A DNA stretch of 64,000 nt, taken from Lepisosteus oculatus. Lineage: Eukaryota > Chordata > Actinopteri > Semionotiformes > Lepisosteidae. Where the stretch lies: assembly GCF_040954835.1 (NCBI RefSeq), contig NC_090698.1:6012501-6076500 (forward strand). Direction: 5' to 3'. Both the position numbers and the translations under genes were made by a program. Shown here one piece after another: positions 53,501 through 62,822 of this stretch (position 1 is its first letter; each line of letters begins with the position of its first letter). The notes below the pieces were generated by a model. That model did not search any database and was not told where the DNA came from. It was given only the letters and a program-made list of their open reading frames with translations.

Positions 53501-54119
53501 CGGCTTCACTTCAACAGAGCACACTCAACACAGGTACACTGGCAGACCCGCAGGGACAGACACCCAGAGAGAGGCCGCCTGACCTGCAGGGAGAGACCCA
53601 GTCAGAGACAGACCGTCTGACCCGCTGTACGTTATCATAACCTGAAGGTCAAAGGTTGTTCGACCTCAGAACAGGATCTGTTGTCCACATTTTCTTGTTA
53701 GAGAAGTGAGTGCAAGCCAGTAGACTGCACTGCCATTTGAGTTTGAGTCCTAACTGCTCTTTGAATTACAGTCAAGAGTGCTGAAGTTCATCAAAGCCTG
53801 GTAACTGAAAGTTACCACGAGGACCCAGTCAGGGAGGGGCTGTCTGACCAGAGGAAAGAAACACACTCAGCCAGAGCCACAGGGACCTAAAATTAATTAG
53901 CCACCGCAATAAAGCTCTTTGAATTCAGTCAGACGGGCAGAGGGGACAGATATAAATACGGATGAAGAGGTACTAAAGAGGCTTGTTTACCGGAGTCGGG
54001 CAGCCCGTTGCCTCAGCGTCTCCGTTGACGAAGTTCCTCCAGTTTTTGACTCGGACCCCTGCCGCTTTCAAGGCGCTGACCACGGCAGCCGCCTGGACTC
54101 GGTCCAGGACCCGGTTCAT
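45964..54119 (-). CDS. RhoGAP protein of the ARHGAP11 family
   Basis: Twelve coding exons join in phase to about 997 codons (965 residues if a 96-nt in-frame intron in the last exon is removed); human ARHGAP11A has 1,023. The protein stimulates GTP hydrolysis by Rho GTPases; human ARHGAP11A acts in mitosis and cytokinesis. The RhoGAP domain spans about residues 47-250: FLVDACQFLS, the arginine finger Arg94 in TEGLFRKTGS, ATLLKQFLRELPSPLIPP, and ISPNL in place of the usual FAPNL. ARHGAP11-specific marks after it are HHRRSVGERFVGAFNKLMTS, the basic DRFRRSLRLFSL and a C-terminal SPLFFQRNSVLRVAQRF (human SPLKFQRTPVRQSVRRIN). The acidic Glu/Gly-rich C-terminal half contains a 36-bp coding repeat. 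Splice sites were placed by hand; only the intron 11 donor is ambiguous. It lies beside grem3 and ryr1 just as ARHGAP11A lies near GREM1 and RYR3, so it may be a separate ohnolog. Confidence 0.88.
46640..46850 (-). repeat. 36-bp coding tandem repeat
   Basis: Five to six units encoding QGRWGDAEAGLE-like 12-mers inside exon 12 of the arhgap11-like gene. Units keep the reading frame; changes are mostly E/G/V/F substitutions. Confidence 0.9.
47660..47835 (+). repeat. ~53-bp tandem repeat in intron 11
   Basis: About three copies with GGTACAGGTGCAGTAGGGGT and GTACACACTGGAGACTCAG. Confidence 0.85.
47885..47961 (-). CDS. arhgap11-like exon 11
   Basis: About 77 nt, PPAAQCAMREERGDRFRRSL then RLFSL. 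It matches human KEKVRRSLRLKFNLG. The acceptor is TTGCCCTAG. The 3' end is uncertain: a weak GT donor at A|GTGGCT and a GC donor three bases further give the same phase. Confidence 0.65.
48240..48384 (-). CDS. arhgap11-like exon 10
   Basis: 145 nt, DPVCSQSSQPCRTPASVLPQ through KRGKRTADKRAQ plus AG|GTCAGT. Rich in Arg and Lys (RSVRSKRGKRTADKR), similar in character to the human RRSKRIAGKK segment. Confidence 0.75.
48545..48603 (-). CDS. arhgap11-like exon 9
   Basis: 59 nt, RSIQDLREESPVVSLSPPS plus G|GTGAGT. Short; supported by phase and splice sites rather than by sequence similarity. Confidence 0.7.
48915..49017 (-). CDS. arhgap11-like exon 8
   Basis: 103 nt, QQGEASPMLQSLLVTKRKAF through GSARK plus AG|GTACTA. 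Basic, with KRK as in the human nuclear-localisation region. It is separated from exon 7 by the 45-bp array in intron 7. Confidence 0.8.
49205..50046 (-). repeat. 45-bp minisatellite, array R (about 19 copies)
   Basis: The unit contains TCCAGAGATCACTGGTCCAG and CTGTGTCATATTGTAACCCT, the exact reverse complement of the unit at 44.7-45.32 kb. It lies in intron 7 of the arhgap11-like gene. The 261-codon plus-strand ORF over it is periodic and non-genic. Confidence 0.95.
50343..50438 (-). CDS. arhgap11-like exon 7
   Basis: 96 nt, ERFVGAFNKLMTSRTPTGTP and VPFDGRAAEGTP plus G|GTATGG. It corresponds to human FVSGALNKFKPNRTPSITP. Confidence 0.88.
50831..50980 (-). CDS. arhgap11-like exon 6
   Basis: 150 nt, GVIPTFMLEKKQGLLLGAEP through KHHRRSVG plus G|GTGAGG. 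It aligns with human RVPDFILEKIPAMLG and KRKRRQSVGDF. Confidence 0.88.
51423..51586 (-). CDS. arhgap11-like exon 5
   Basis: 164 nt, SSESRMDLGSLALVISPNLM through ITHAEHI plus G|GTGAGT. It corresponds to human [20 protein letters not shown] and finishes the RhoGAP domain. Confidence 0.93.
51640..51785 (+). repeat. 34-bp minisatellite in intron 4
   Basis: About 4.3 near-identical copies with GGCCAGACACACGCCCGTCA and a CCCCCC tract. As 34 is not a multiple of three, frames shift each copy. Confidence 0.92.
52030..52301 (-). CDS. arhgap11-like exon 4
   Basis: 272 nt, ARLEQGEPLFLPPLSAALQP through FLRSAAQ plus AG|GTGAGA. It holds ATLLKQFLRELPSPLIPPAL and the RVLRYLCSFLRS helix of the RhoGAP fold. 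Confidence 0.93.
52692..52788 (-). CDS. arhgap11-like exon 3 (arginine finger)
   Basis: 97 nt, completing Gln then FLVDACQFLSLHLGTEGLF and RKTGSLTRIRVLR|GTAACT. The Arg of GLFRKTGS is the predicted catalytic arginine finger. The acceptor (CTCGGAAG) has a purine before AG and is weak. Confidence 0.9.
52870..53020 (+). repeat. 39-bp minisatellite in intron 2
   Basis: About 3.5 copies with AGAGTCCGGGCCTGCCGGAC and ACGCGGAGCCAGACC; a further diverged copy extends to about 53075. Confidence 0.9.
53251..53342 (-). CDS. arhgap11-like exon 2
   Basis: 92 nt, ETGGNRVFAFGRDLLSLPQC through GGTVP plus CA|GTGAGT. It aligns with ARHGAP11A [20 protein letters not shown]. Confidence 0.85.
53991..54119 (-). 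CDS. arhgap11-like exon 1 (start codon)
   Basis: 129 nt, MNRVLDRVQAAAVVSALKAA through CPTP|GTAAAC. The pattern (helix, then VRVKNWRN) parallels the ARHGAP11A start (LQHLRAFYGIKVKG). The ATG lies in a CpG-rich promoter region. Confidence 0.8.
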
Positions 54120-55450
54120 CGCCCGAGTCTTCGGATGACTGAGCCCAGTCAATCGCTAAGACTTCCGGCACGCGCTCCCGCGGGGACGTAAGTTCCGGGA
54201 GAGAAGCGACTGCCGCCTGATGGGGGGGGGGGGGGCGCGTCGAGAAAAATCAGATCGTTTCAGTGAACAGGCCCGCAACGGAACACGGAGAACGACACCC
54301 GAATAACGACAAAAAAAAATGCCACTCACACAAACCACACTGGTTTACATCCTCACCGAAAACATCACCGGACAACGAGTGTTTTTAAAATTTCCGGTAT
54401 GATGCCCCCGACTCCGCTCCGGGCTGGCTCAACTTCCGGTGCCGGTGGGCGCCCCCTCTCGCACCTGTAGCGGCGCGCCAGTGACGTCAGCAGCCGCGGG
54501 AGGGAGATCCCCGGCCTGCTCATTGAGCCTCCTCATAGGTTCGGTTAAATGAGGCGGCTGAAGGGGCGTGAAGAAAGCCCGCAAAGCATCGTTTTTATGG
54601 CGGGTCTCGGGCAGCACAGTGCTCGCCTTGGAAGGCACGAAGAACATCGGGGTTTGACGATGTTTGGGCCACCGAGTGGTTCCGAGAGCACCGAGCGCTG
54701 GTTCGGGAGAAGGCGATCGGTACCGTACCTGCTGCCGCCTGCGCGTCCCGTCGCAGGACAGACTGGCGATTTTATCGTCGGATTAGTTCTGTCGCCGGTG
54801 ACAGACAGACTGTGCCTCGCGGGACGGCTGAACCCACGGGGTTCGCTAGGAAAGCGCGAGCCCCCTCCACCAGCCCGGGGGTCACTAACGCGTGTCAAAG
54901 CTGCAGCCCAGTACAGCACAACCAGTTTAAAAAACACACTGGGAAAACGCCCCCCCTGTGTACTTCACACAGTCCAGAGGCTCGTTCTGCTCCCTGGGTG
55001 AGAGAGCGGCTCCCAGGAGTCGGTGTATACTGGTGGTACTGAGGTCCAGTCAGAAGTTCCTGTTCTCTTGGAATTCTGACTATCTGGACGTGGCACCTGC
55101 AGCAAAGTAGTACGATCGAGTTTGAATTTGTCTTTACTACTTGCTTAACTTACACCCTCGTCAAAGACATTCGGGGATTCGATTGTGGCTAGTGGCTGCG
55201 CGATTTGTGTTTTTAAATCACCTGGAGCGGACACCTCCGTCCCTGCCGTGTCTATCTTTCCGGGTTTGCTTGTCTGTCGGTTTCGTCACCGTGTGAGGTC
55301 AGCCCGTACACCCTCGCAGAGATCGACAGTCGACGTGTCCTGCGCGGCTTGCTTAAGTCGCTGTGTTGCGTTTCAAACCCCCTGACGACTCTGCGGGACG
55401 GTTCCAGTGTTCACGTGCAAAAAGCTGACTTCGTAAACGAGTGAATGTGC
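54100..55450. promoter_or_regulatory. CpG-rich region and promoter of arhgap11-like gene
   Basis: CpG dinucleotides are dense from the first exon to about 55.4 kb. ACTTCCGG ETS-type sites occur at 54161-54168 and 54432-54439, and a long G run at about 54220-54235. This fits a housekeeping or cell-cycle promoter driving the minus-strand gene. Any plus-strand transcript from it is unproven. Confidence 0.5.
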
Positions 55451-57236
55451 GTGTTTCAGACACTGGGGGCCGGAGCCTCGCGTTTGACAATGCTTATGTT
55501 GACCTTCGCTTTCGGCCCAGTCTCACCTGCGCCCGCACTCTTGTTGCTGTGTTTGTGGGGTCTTAACAGTTTCAGTCTCTTCTAATTTACTGAAAACACA
55601 CACACACACACTCATAACAATAATGCATACCTGTCTGCTCGAAGACGCCAACACAAATCCCTCACACTTGGACACACGCACACCCATAAAAATACTACAC
55701 ACTTCTGCTCACAGTCACAAGCATAAAAATAATACACACTCCTCAGCACACACGAGCACACCTGTCCACACACTGAACACACCCATAAAAATAATACACA
55801 CTCGTTTGCTCATAGTCACTCACAAGCACAGCTGCACACACACTGAACACACCTCCAGTACCTGTTTACTCACAAACACAGGCAGTTCCAGATGGGGGTG
55901 ATTAGGAATTCTGCGTCTTGTCTGTCTGAGTCCACATGGAATGGAAGAGGCTTTATTTTGACAAAAGCACAGAACAGCCTCTCTGTCGCCTCTTCCTCCA
56001 GCCTCTTCCCCTGTCTCCCCCCTTTCTCCCTTCCTCTGTCCTCCCTCTGTTTCAACAAGGGGCTCTTTCACTCGGGGAGCTCAGCTGCTCACTTTGGGCA
56101 CAGACCCCACAAACACTGCTTCACTGTGTGAGGAGGGGGAGGCTGTTTAGTCACTGTGACACAGGAGGGATTAGGACAGAGAGATGCACTCTCTCTCGGA
56201 TGGGAATGAATACACCCGTGAACTGAACAACTTTCTTCACTTCTTTGCTCATTCTCCCACACATGGTCCACCCTTCAAAACTCAGTTTTCCTGGGAGAAG
56301 GACACTGTCTCACTGACTGCCCAGTACACTGCAGCTTGTCACAGCTGTGTATGCAGGTACCCCTGGGGTACACCCTGTCACAGTCTGAGGGCTTCACAGT
56401 GAGGCACTGGTCGCAGGTACCCCTGGGGTACACCCTGTCACAGTCTGAGGGCTTCACAGTGAGGCACTGCTCACAGGTACCCTTGGGGTTCACTCTGTCA
56501 CAGCCTGAAGCCCTCACAATGAGGGCTTTACACACAGGTACCCCTGGGGTTCACTCTGTCACAGCCTGAAGGCCACACAGTGAAGCTCTGCACACAGGTA
56601 CCCCTGGGGTTCACTGTCACAGCCTGAAGGCCACACAGTGAAGCACTGTACACAGGTACCCCTGGGGTTCACTCTGTACTGGCCTGAGGGCTTCACAGTG
56701 AGTGCTCTGCAGGTTCCCTATCTCTCTATACAGATCACACTCTCCTCTCTCTCTCTCTGTCACCCTCTGTCCCTCTCTCTCTCCCTCTCTCTCTCTCTCT
56801 GAGTGTGCAGTACAGCCGGTCCCTGTCTCTGTCAGAGACAGTTCCTCTATTTCAGAGAACAGGCTTTCTGAACTGGAACGGCTGGCTGGCTGGGGATTTT
56901 GTGCCTGGTTGCTGCCGTGTTGTGGGTTGCTCCAGGTTTTGTTTACGGGCGATCCCGGTCCCTGTCCTTCTGGATCTGTGTTTATTTGGCGTTTGGCTCC
57001 GGCCCCGTCTGGAGCACGGCGGGGAGTAACGGTTGCTGCCCTGGAGCCACCAGGCTGCGGAACTCGAACGCCCTGCAGTCTCACGCCTGTGAGCGCTGCG
57101 CCCCAGCCAGGACGCCGTTCGCCCGCCGCGAACCGAGCGCAGGAGGGCGCCGGCATGGAGCCCTAGGGTGCCCACGCACCCCCGATGTCCACAGGAGCCA
57201 CGCGCAGAGGAGGAGGGCAGAGTGGAGAGCCGCACC
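54120..57236. other. Divergent intergenic region arhgap11-like - rasgrp4
   Basis: About 3.1 kb between start codons on opposite strands. It holds the CpG-rich region, a CA/ACAC-rich stretch at 55.59-55.86 kb, the 60-bp array and the presumed rasgrp4 promoter and leader (56.9-57.24 kb). ORFs here show no family resemblance. Confidence 0.5.
56340..56705 (+). repeat. 60-bp minisatellite, about 6 copies
   Basis: The unit contains GGTACCCCTGGGGTTCACTC and TGTCACAGCCTGA; later copies are more diverged. It lies about 500 bp upstream of the rasgrp4 start codon. Confidence 0.9.
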
Positions 57237-57259
57237 ATGAATCGCAAAGACAGTAAGAG
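57237..57259 (+). CDS. rasgrp4: RAS guanyl-releasing protein 4, first coding exon
   Basis: ATG opens MNRKDSK plus AG|GTACGA; human RASGRP4 begins MNRKDSKRKSHQEC, so the seven visible residues and the split Arg codon agree. RASGRP4 is a diacylglycerol- and calcium-regulated Ras exchange factor of myeloid and mast cells. The match is short and would be weak alone, but in human RASGRP4 lies next to RYR1 in head-to-head orientation, and this exon has that orientation to ryr1. The ATG context (CCGCACCATGA) is good. Exon 2 was not found up to 64,000, so intron 1 is at least 6.7 kb and the gene runs off the right edge. Confidence 0.65.
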
Positions 57260-57289
57260 GTACGAACTGCGCGTGCAGCCCGTCAGCGT

Positions 57290-57720
57290 GTGTGTGTGTG
57301 GCAGTGTATCAGTGTATGTCAATGTACCAGAGTGTGTGTCAGTGTATCAGAAAGTGTGTGTCAGTGTATCACTGTGTGTCAGTGTATCAGAAAGTCATGG
57401 TCAGTGTATTAGAAAGTCAGTATCGGTGTGTGTCAGTGTACTAGAAAGTGTGTGTGTATCAGAGAGTGAGCATGTGACAGTGTGTGTTAATTTATCAGAA
57501 AGTCTGTGTGTGTGATAGTGTGCGTGGCAGTGTATCAGAAAGCCAGTATCAGTATTGTTGTGTCCATGTATCAGAAAGTAACAGTGTGTGTCTCAATGTA
57601 TCAGAAAGTCAGTTATCAGTGTGTGTCAACATATCAGAAACTCATTATCAATGTGTGTGTGTGTCTTTCAATCTATCAGAAAGTGTGTCTTAGTTTCATC
57701 ATGTCAGTATATGTTAGTCT
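57290..57720 (+). repeat. Degenerate GTGTCAGTGTATCAGAAAGT repeat
   Basis: About 20 variable units of 20-30 bp directly after the rasgrp4 donor. Confidence 0.8.
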
Positions 57721-58289
57721 CAAATTGTCAGCAAGTGTTTCATTGTACTGTATCATTTAGCCTGCACAGTGTGTCCCAGTGAGGCTGTACTGTGTCCCAG
57801 TGAGGCTGTACAATGTCAGTGAGAATGTGTGTCAGCTTGTTTCAGTTAAGAGTATCTCCTCAGTCCAGTGCAGAAGAGAGCAGTGCTCTGTCTGTGTGGT
57901 TTTGTATGTCGCAAACTGTGGTTTGTAAAAAGTTTCAAGCTTAGAAAATGCAACCTTTTTTTTTCTTGGTTTTGCTTTCCGTTGTTGAGAGGGCCGAGGG
58001 GAGGAAGGGGGGAATTCAGAGCTGTTTGCCGTTGCGCACAATCATCCCCATTTACATAACAGTTTGCACTTGCGTTACACATACAGTACAAAAACTGGTC
58101 TTATACGTGCATACCCTTTTCTTCTGTAGCAAAACCTTCTGGACACAGTGCTAGCACGTCTGAGGCAGAACCTGCACGACAGCTTGCTCTCTGTTGTGCA
58201 CAAGTGGGGGCGGGTGCCACTGAGGTGGTCTGAACACAGCAGCAGGTGGAAGTCTGAGTCAGGGCGCCGTTGAGGGTCTGCAGAATTAC

Positions 58290-58510
58290 AAGCGCTCAGT
58301 TTCTGACAGGAGCGCCCCTCTTGCCTCCAGGAGAGTTGCTGTCGGACTTAACGGGCATGTCGGAGGCTGTCGTAAGAACGCAATAAAGGTTATAACCGAG
58401 AGCCCCCAGCCTGTTTGGTAGTTGGTAGTATCTTATTGACCCCTGGATCTCATCCAGCTCATCATCTATTACTTGAAGAAGCCAGGGTATCGGATTCGAC
58501 ACTGGCTGTG
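58290..58510 (-). mobile_element. LINE-related dispersed repeat fragment
   Basis: On the minus strand it reads LLQVIDDELDEIQGSI then RYYQLPN, like the C-terminal tail (SFKKELDEIL..INKL) of common fish LINE repeats, followed by GTTATAACCTTTATTGCG. Degenerate. Confidence 0.45.
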
Positions 58511-59480
58511 TCAGTGTACTGGACTCTACAGGGACTGTAAGAGTCTAGAGCCCTGTGACTGGGCTGTGTCAGTGTACTTGTCTCTACATGGACACTGAGA
58601 GTCTAGAGCCCTGTGACTGGGCTGTGTCAGTGTACTTGTCTCTACATGGACACTGAGAGTCTAGAGCCCTGTGACTGGGCTGTGTCAGTGTACTTGTCTC
58701 TACATGGACACTGAGAGTCTAGAGGCCTGTGACTGGGCTGTGTCAGTGTACTGGACTCCACAGGGACTGTAAGAGTCTAGAGCCCTGTGACTGGGCTTTG
58801 TCAGTGTGCTGGACTCCACAGGGACTGTAAGAGTCTAGAGCCCTGTGACTGGGCTGTGTCAGTGTACTTGTCTCTACATGGACACTGAGAGTCTAGAGCC
58901 CTGTGACTGGGCTGTGTCAGTGTACTTGTCTCTACATGGACACTGAGAGTCTAGAGCCCTGTGACTGGGCTGTGTCAGTGTACTTGTCTCTACATGGACA
59001 CTGAGAGTCTAGAGCCCTGTGACTGGGCTGTGTCAGTGTACTGGACTCTACAGGGACTGTACGATTCTAGACCCTGTGACTGGGCTGTGTCAGTGTGCTG
59101 GACTCCACAGGGACTGTAAGAGTCTAGAGCCCTGTGACTGGGCTGTGTCAGTGTGCTGGACTCCACAGGGACTGTAAGAGTCTAGAGCCCTGTGACTGGG
59201 CTGTGTCAGTGTACTGGACTCCACAGGGACTGTAAGAGTCTAGAGGCCTGTGACTGGGCTGTGTCAGTGTGCTGGACTCCACAGGGACTGTAAGAGTCTA
59301 GAGCCCTGTGACTGGGCTGTGTCAGTGTACTTGTCTCTACATGGTCACTGAGAGTCTAGAGCCCTGTGACTGGGCTGTGTCAGTGTACTGGACTCCACAG
59401 GGACTGTAAGAGTCTAGAGCCTGTGACTGGGCTGTGTCAGTGAATTGGACTCCTCAGGTACTTCAGGAATCTAGAGCCCT
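58500..59480 (+). repeat. 58-bp minisatellite, about 17 copies
   Basis: All units share GAGTCTAGAGCCCTGTGACT and GGGCTGTGTCAGTGTAC. Two subtypes alternate in blocks: one with GACTCCACAGGGACTGTAA, one with TGTCTCTACATGGACACTGA. Confidence 0.95.
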
Positions 59481-60054
59481 GTGACAGGGCTGTGTCAGTG
59501 TACCATACCTCATACCTCACTTAGACTGTAAGAAACTAAACTGCACAATGTTAGTGTACTCCACAGGCTTGTCTGTTTCACTGTAATTGTAAGAGGACAT
59601 AGTCACTATTAAAGGCTAGGCCTATCCATCTGCTGTGATAGCAGGGCCTGTCTGTCTTTAGATCTATAGTATTTCTGCTGTCTGCCTGTTGCTTGAGTCG
59701 CAGGTCTGCCCCGTCTGCTGTGGAGAAACAGATTATTGTGTACATTTCCTTCTCTTTTTCTCTTGTTCTATGTAACCTTCTGGTCTTTCTGTCTTCCTCT
59801 ATCTCTTTCTTTATAATTTCCTTGAAGTGGTAATGACAGCAGTGTGACGTTATCTGATGAAAGAAATCTGCCCTGGGTCAGGGAGACTCAGCTTGTTCAG
59901 CATCCTGTGCTGTTCTGCACCACGCACTTGCACAGGAGCACAATGACAGGGTGACTGTATGTACAGTTAGGGCATTGGTGTAATGTGATTTTAATACTAA
60001 TAAAATTAAAATAACATTATATAAGGTACTATGAGAGAAGATCAGTCCCTTTAC

Positions 60055-60135
60055 AAAAAAGGGCTACAGTCCCAGTACAGTAGAACAGTCCTGTTACAGT
60101 AGGAGCTACAGTCCCAGTACAGTAGAACAGTCTAA
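60055..60135 (+). repeat. Two copies of the 42-bp unit found at 30.3-31.0 kb
   Basis: GGCTACAGTCCCAGTACAGT, AGAACAGTCCTGTTACAGTA and a second CTACAGTCCCAGTACAGTAG are essentially identical to units of the array 29 kb away. Confidence 0.9.
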
Positions 60136-60789
60136 ACTTCCATTTAACTGTATGTCTGGGTCAACTCCTAGTCATCTCCATAGGGCTCTTAATAACTCAG
60201 GATAGTTATAACCATTAATACCTCTGCATCCATTAACTAACTACCGAGAGGGGGGGCAGAACAGGCAGGTGTGTGTCTGGGCCCAGCTAAGGGTGGGCTG
60301 TCTTCAGCCACAGTGAGAGAAAGGCATTAAGACCGTCAAGTAGAGAAGGTGGGGGGTGGGCGGGAAGATTTCCACTGTGAAAATCAGAAAGGAGAAGTTC
60401 TTTTCTGAATGAAATTCAAAAGAAAACAAGAAGGAAGAGTGGGGGCAGGGGAGGGGGGCAGGCGGGCGGGCACAGGCCCACCTCCCCAGTCCAACATGGC
60501 GGCCGAGCCTGAACCTGCTGCTACACCTCACCAGACTGTGATCAACACCCTGCCCAGCCCCGCAGGTGCTTTCCGCAGGGGAAAGGACAGAACTAATTTG
60601 GACAGACTGGTGGACACAGAGCTAGGCACACAGAGGAGCAGGCACAAACACAGCAGCACTTTACTTCGTATAGTACTGTGCATCCTACAGGGCCTGACTC
60701 AGATACTACCACAGTAATACAGTGGGGCACAGGAACATTGTGGGGAAAAACTGGGATATAGGGTGAAGAGGTTTGTTTTAAATCCTGTG

Positions 60790-62525
60790 TTCTGTACTAC
60801 TATTACCACTGCTGCTAGTGTTAGTACTACTATTACCACTGCTGCTAGTGCTACTACTACTATTACCACTGCTGCTAGTGTTAGTACTACTATTACCACT
60901 GCTGCTAGTGCTACTACTACTATTAACACTGCTGCTAGTGTTAGTACTACTGTTACCACTGCTGCTAGTGTTAGTACTACTATTACCACTGCTGCTAGTG
61001 TTAGTACTACTGTTACCACTGCTGCTAGTGTTAGTACTACTATTACCACTGCTGCTAGTGTTAGTACTACTGTTACCACTGCTGCTAGTGTTAGTACTAC
61101 TATTACCACTGCTGCTAGTGCTACTACTACTGTTACCACTGCTGCTAGTGTTAGTACTACTATTACCACTGCTGCTAGTGTTAGTACTACTGTTACCACT
61201 GCTGCTAGTGCTACTACTACTACTATTACCACTGCTGCTAGTGCTACTACTACTATTACCACTGCTGCTAGTGTTAGTACTACTGTTACCACTGCTGCTA
61301 GTGTTAGTACTACTATTACCACTGCTGCCAGTGTTAGTACTACTGTTACCACTGCTGCTAGTGTTAGTACTACTGTTACCACTGCTGCTAGTGTTAGTAC
61401 TATTACCACTGCTGCTAGTGTTAGTACTACTATTACCACTGCTGCTAGTGTTAGTACTACTATTACCACTGCTGCTAGTGCTACTACTACTGTTACCACT
61501 GCTGCTAGTGTTAGTACTACTATTACCACTGCTGCTAGTGCTACTACTACTGTTACCACTGCTGCTAGTGTTAGTACTACTATTACCACTGCTGCCAGTG
61601 TTAGTACTACTGTTACCACTGCTGCTAGTGTTAGTACTACTATTACCACTGCTGCTAGTGTTAGTACTACTATTACCACTGCTGCTAGTGCTACTACTAC
61701 TATTACCACTGCTGCTAGTGTTAGTACTACTGTTACCACTGCTGCTAGTGTTAGTACTACTATTACCACTGCTGCTAGTGTTAGTACTACTATTACCACT
61801 GCTGCTAGTGCTACTACTACTATTACCACTGCTGCTAGTGTTAGTACTACTGTTACCACTGCTGCTAGTGTTAGTACTACTGTTACCACTGCTGCTAGTG
61901 TTAGTACTACTATTACCACTGCTGCTAGTGTTAGTACTACTGTTACCACTGCTGCTAGTGTTAGTACTACTATTACCACTGCTGCTAGTGTTAGTACTAC
62001 TGTTACCACTGCTGCTAGTGTTAGTACTACTATTACCACTGCTGCTAGTGCTGCTACTACTGTTACCACTGCTGCTAGTGTTAGTACTACTGTTACCACT
62101 GCTGCTAGTGTTAGTACTACTGTTACCACTGCTGATAGTGTTAGTACTACTATTACCACTGCTGCTAGTGTTAGTACTACTATTACCACTGCTGCTAGTG
62201 TTAGTACTACTGTTACCACTGCTGCTAGTGTTAGTACTACTATTACCACTGCTGCTAGTGTTAGTACTACTGTTACCACTGCTGCTAGTGTTAGTACTAC
62301 TATTACCACTGCTGCTAGTGTTAGTACTACTATTACCACTGCTGCTAGTGTTAGTACTACTGTTACCACTGCTGCTAGTGTTAGTACTACTATTACCACT
62401 GCTGCTAGTGTTAGTACTACTGTTACCACTGCTGCTAGTGTTAGTACTACTATTACCACTGCTGCTAGTGTTAGTACTACTATTACCACTGCTGCTAGTG
62501 CTGCTACTACTGTTACCATTGCTGC
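60790..62525 (+). repeat. 30-bp minisatellite, about 58 copies
   Basis: The unit contains ACTGCTGCTAGTGTTAGTAC followed by TACTATTACC or TACTGTTACC. Variation is limited to a few positions (ATT/GTT, GTTAGT/GCTACT, rare CCA, GAT or missing ACT). Because 30 is a multiple of three, two plus frames and a minus frame stay open for 580-720 codons, giving Ser/Thr/Ala, Leu/Val and Ala/Val/Leu periodic peptides. Confidence 0.97.
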
Positions 62526-62754
62526 AAATATTACTACTATTAGTATTACTACTGTTGTTACTACTTTAGTTTCACAGCTACACCCAACTAAGACAGCAAT
62601 GAGAAGAAAGGGCGAGTACGAGATCAGCAGAAGACAGGATTTTCGAAGCAGTCTGTTTCTCATGTCGTGAGCTCTGTGACGGGGGGTGCTGGCACTGAGC
62701 GGCGTGTGGCCAGGGGTTGCAAAGCTTGCTGCAAGGCACTCTCCACAATGGGCA

Positions 62755-62822
62755 CAGACACACAGACACACAGACACACAGACACACAGATACACAGATA
62801 CACAGATACACACACACACACG
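62755..62822 (+). repeat. ACACAG/ACAC microsatellite
   Basis: Runs of ACACAGACACACAG changing to ATACACAG and then ACACACAC. Confidence 0.9.

Noticed and set aside
52590-53582. 330-codon plus-strand ORF
   Set aside because: It lies across exons 2-3 and the repeat-bearing intron 2 of the minus-strand RhoGAP gene; the peptide includes the 39-bp repeat and has no domain.
54549-55001. 150-codon plus-strand ORF in the CpG-rich region
   Set aside because: No recognisable domain; length is expected by chance in GC-rich DNA, and the antisense frame is equally open.
60409-60717. 102-codon ORF with ATGGCGGCCGAG start and a flanking acceptor/donor pair
   Set aside because: The MAAEPEPAATPHQ stretch looks exon-like and has a YY1-like CAACATGGCGGCC, but it matches no family I know and does not resemble RASGRP4 exon 2. 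Left unannotated.
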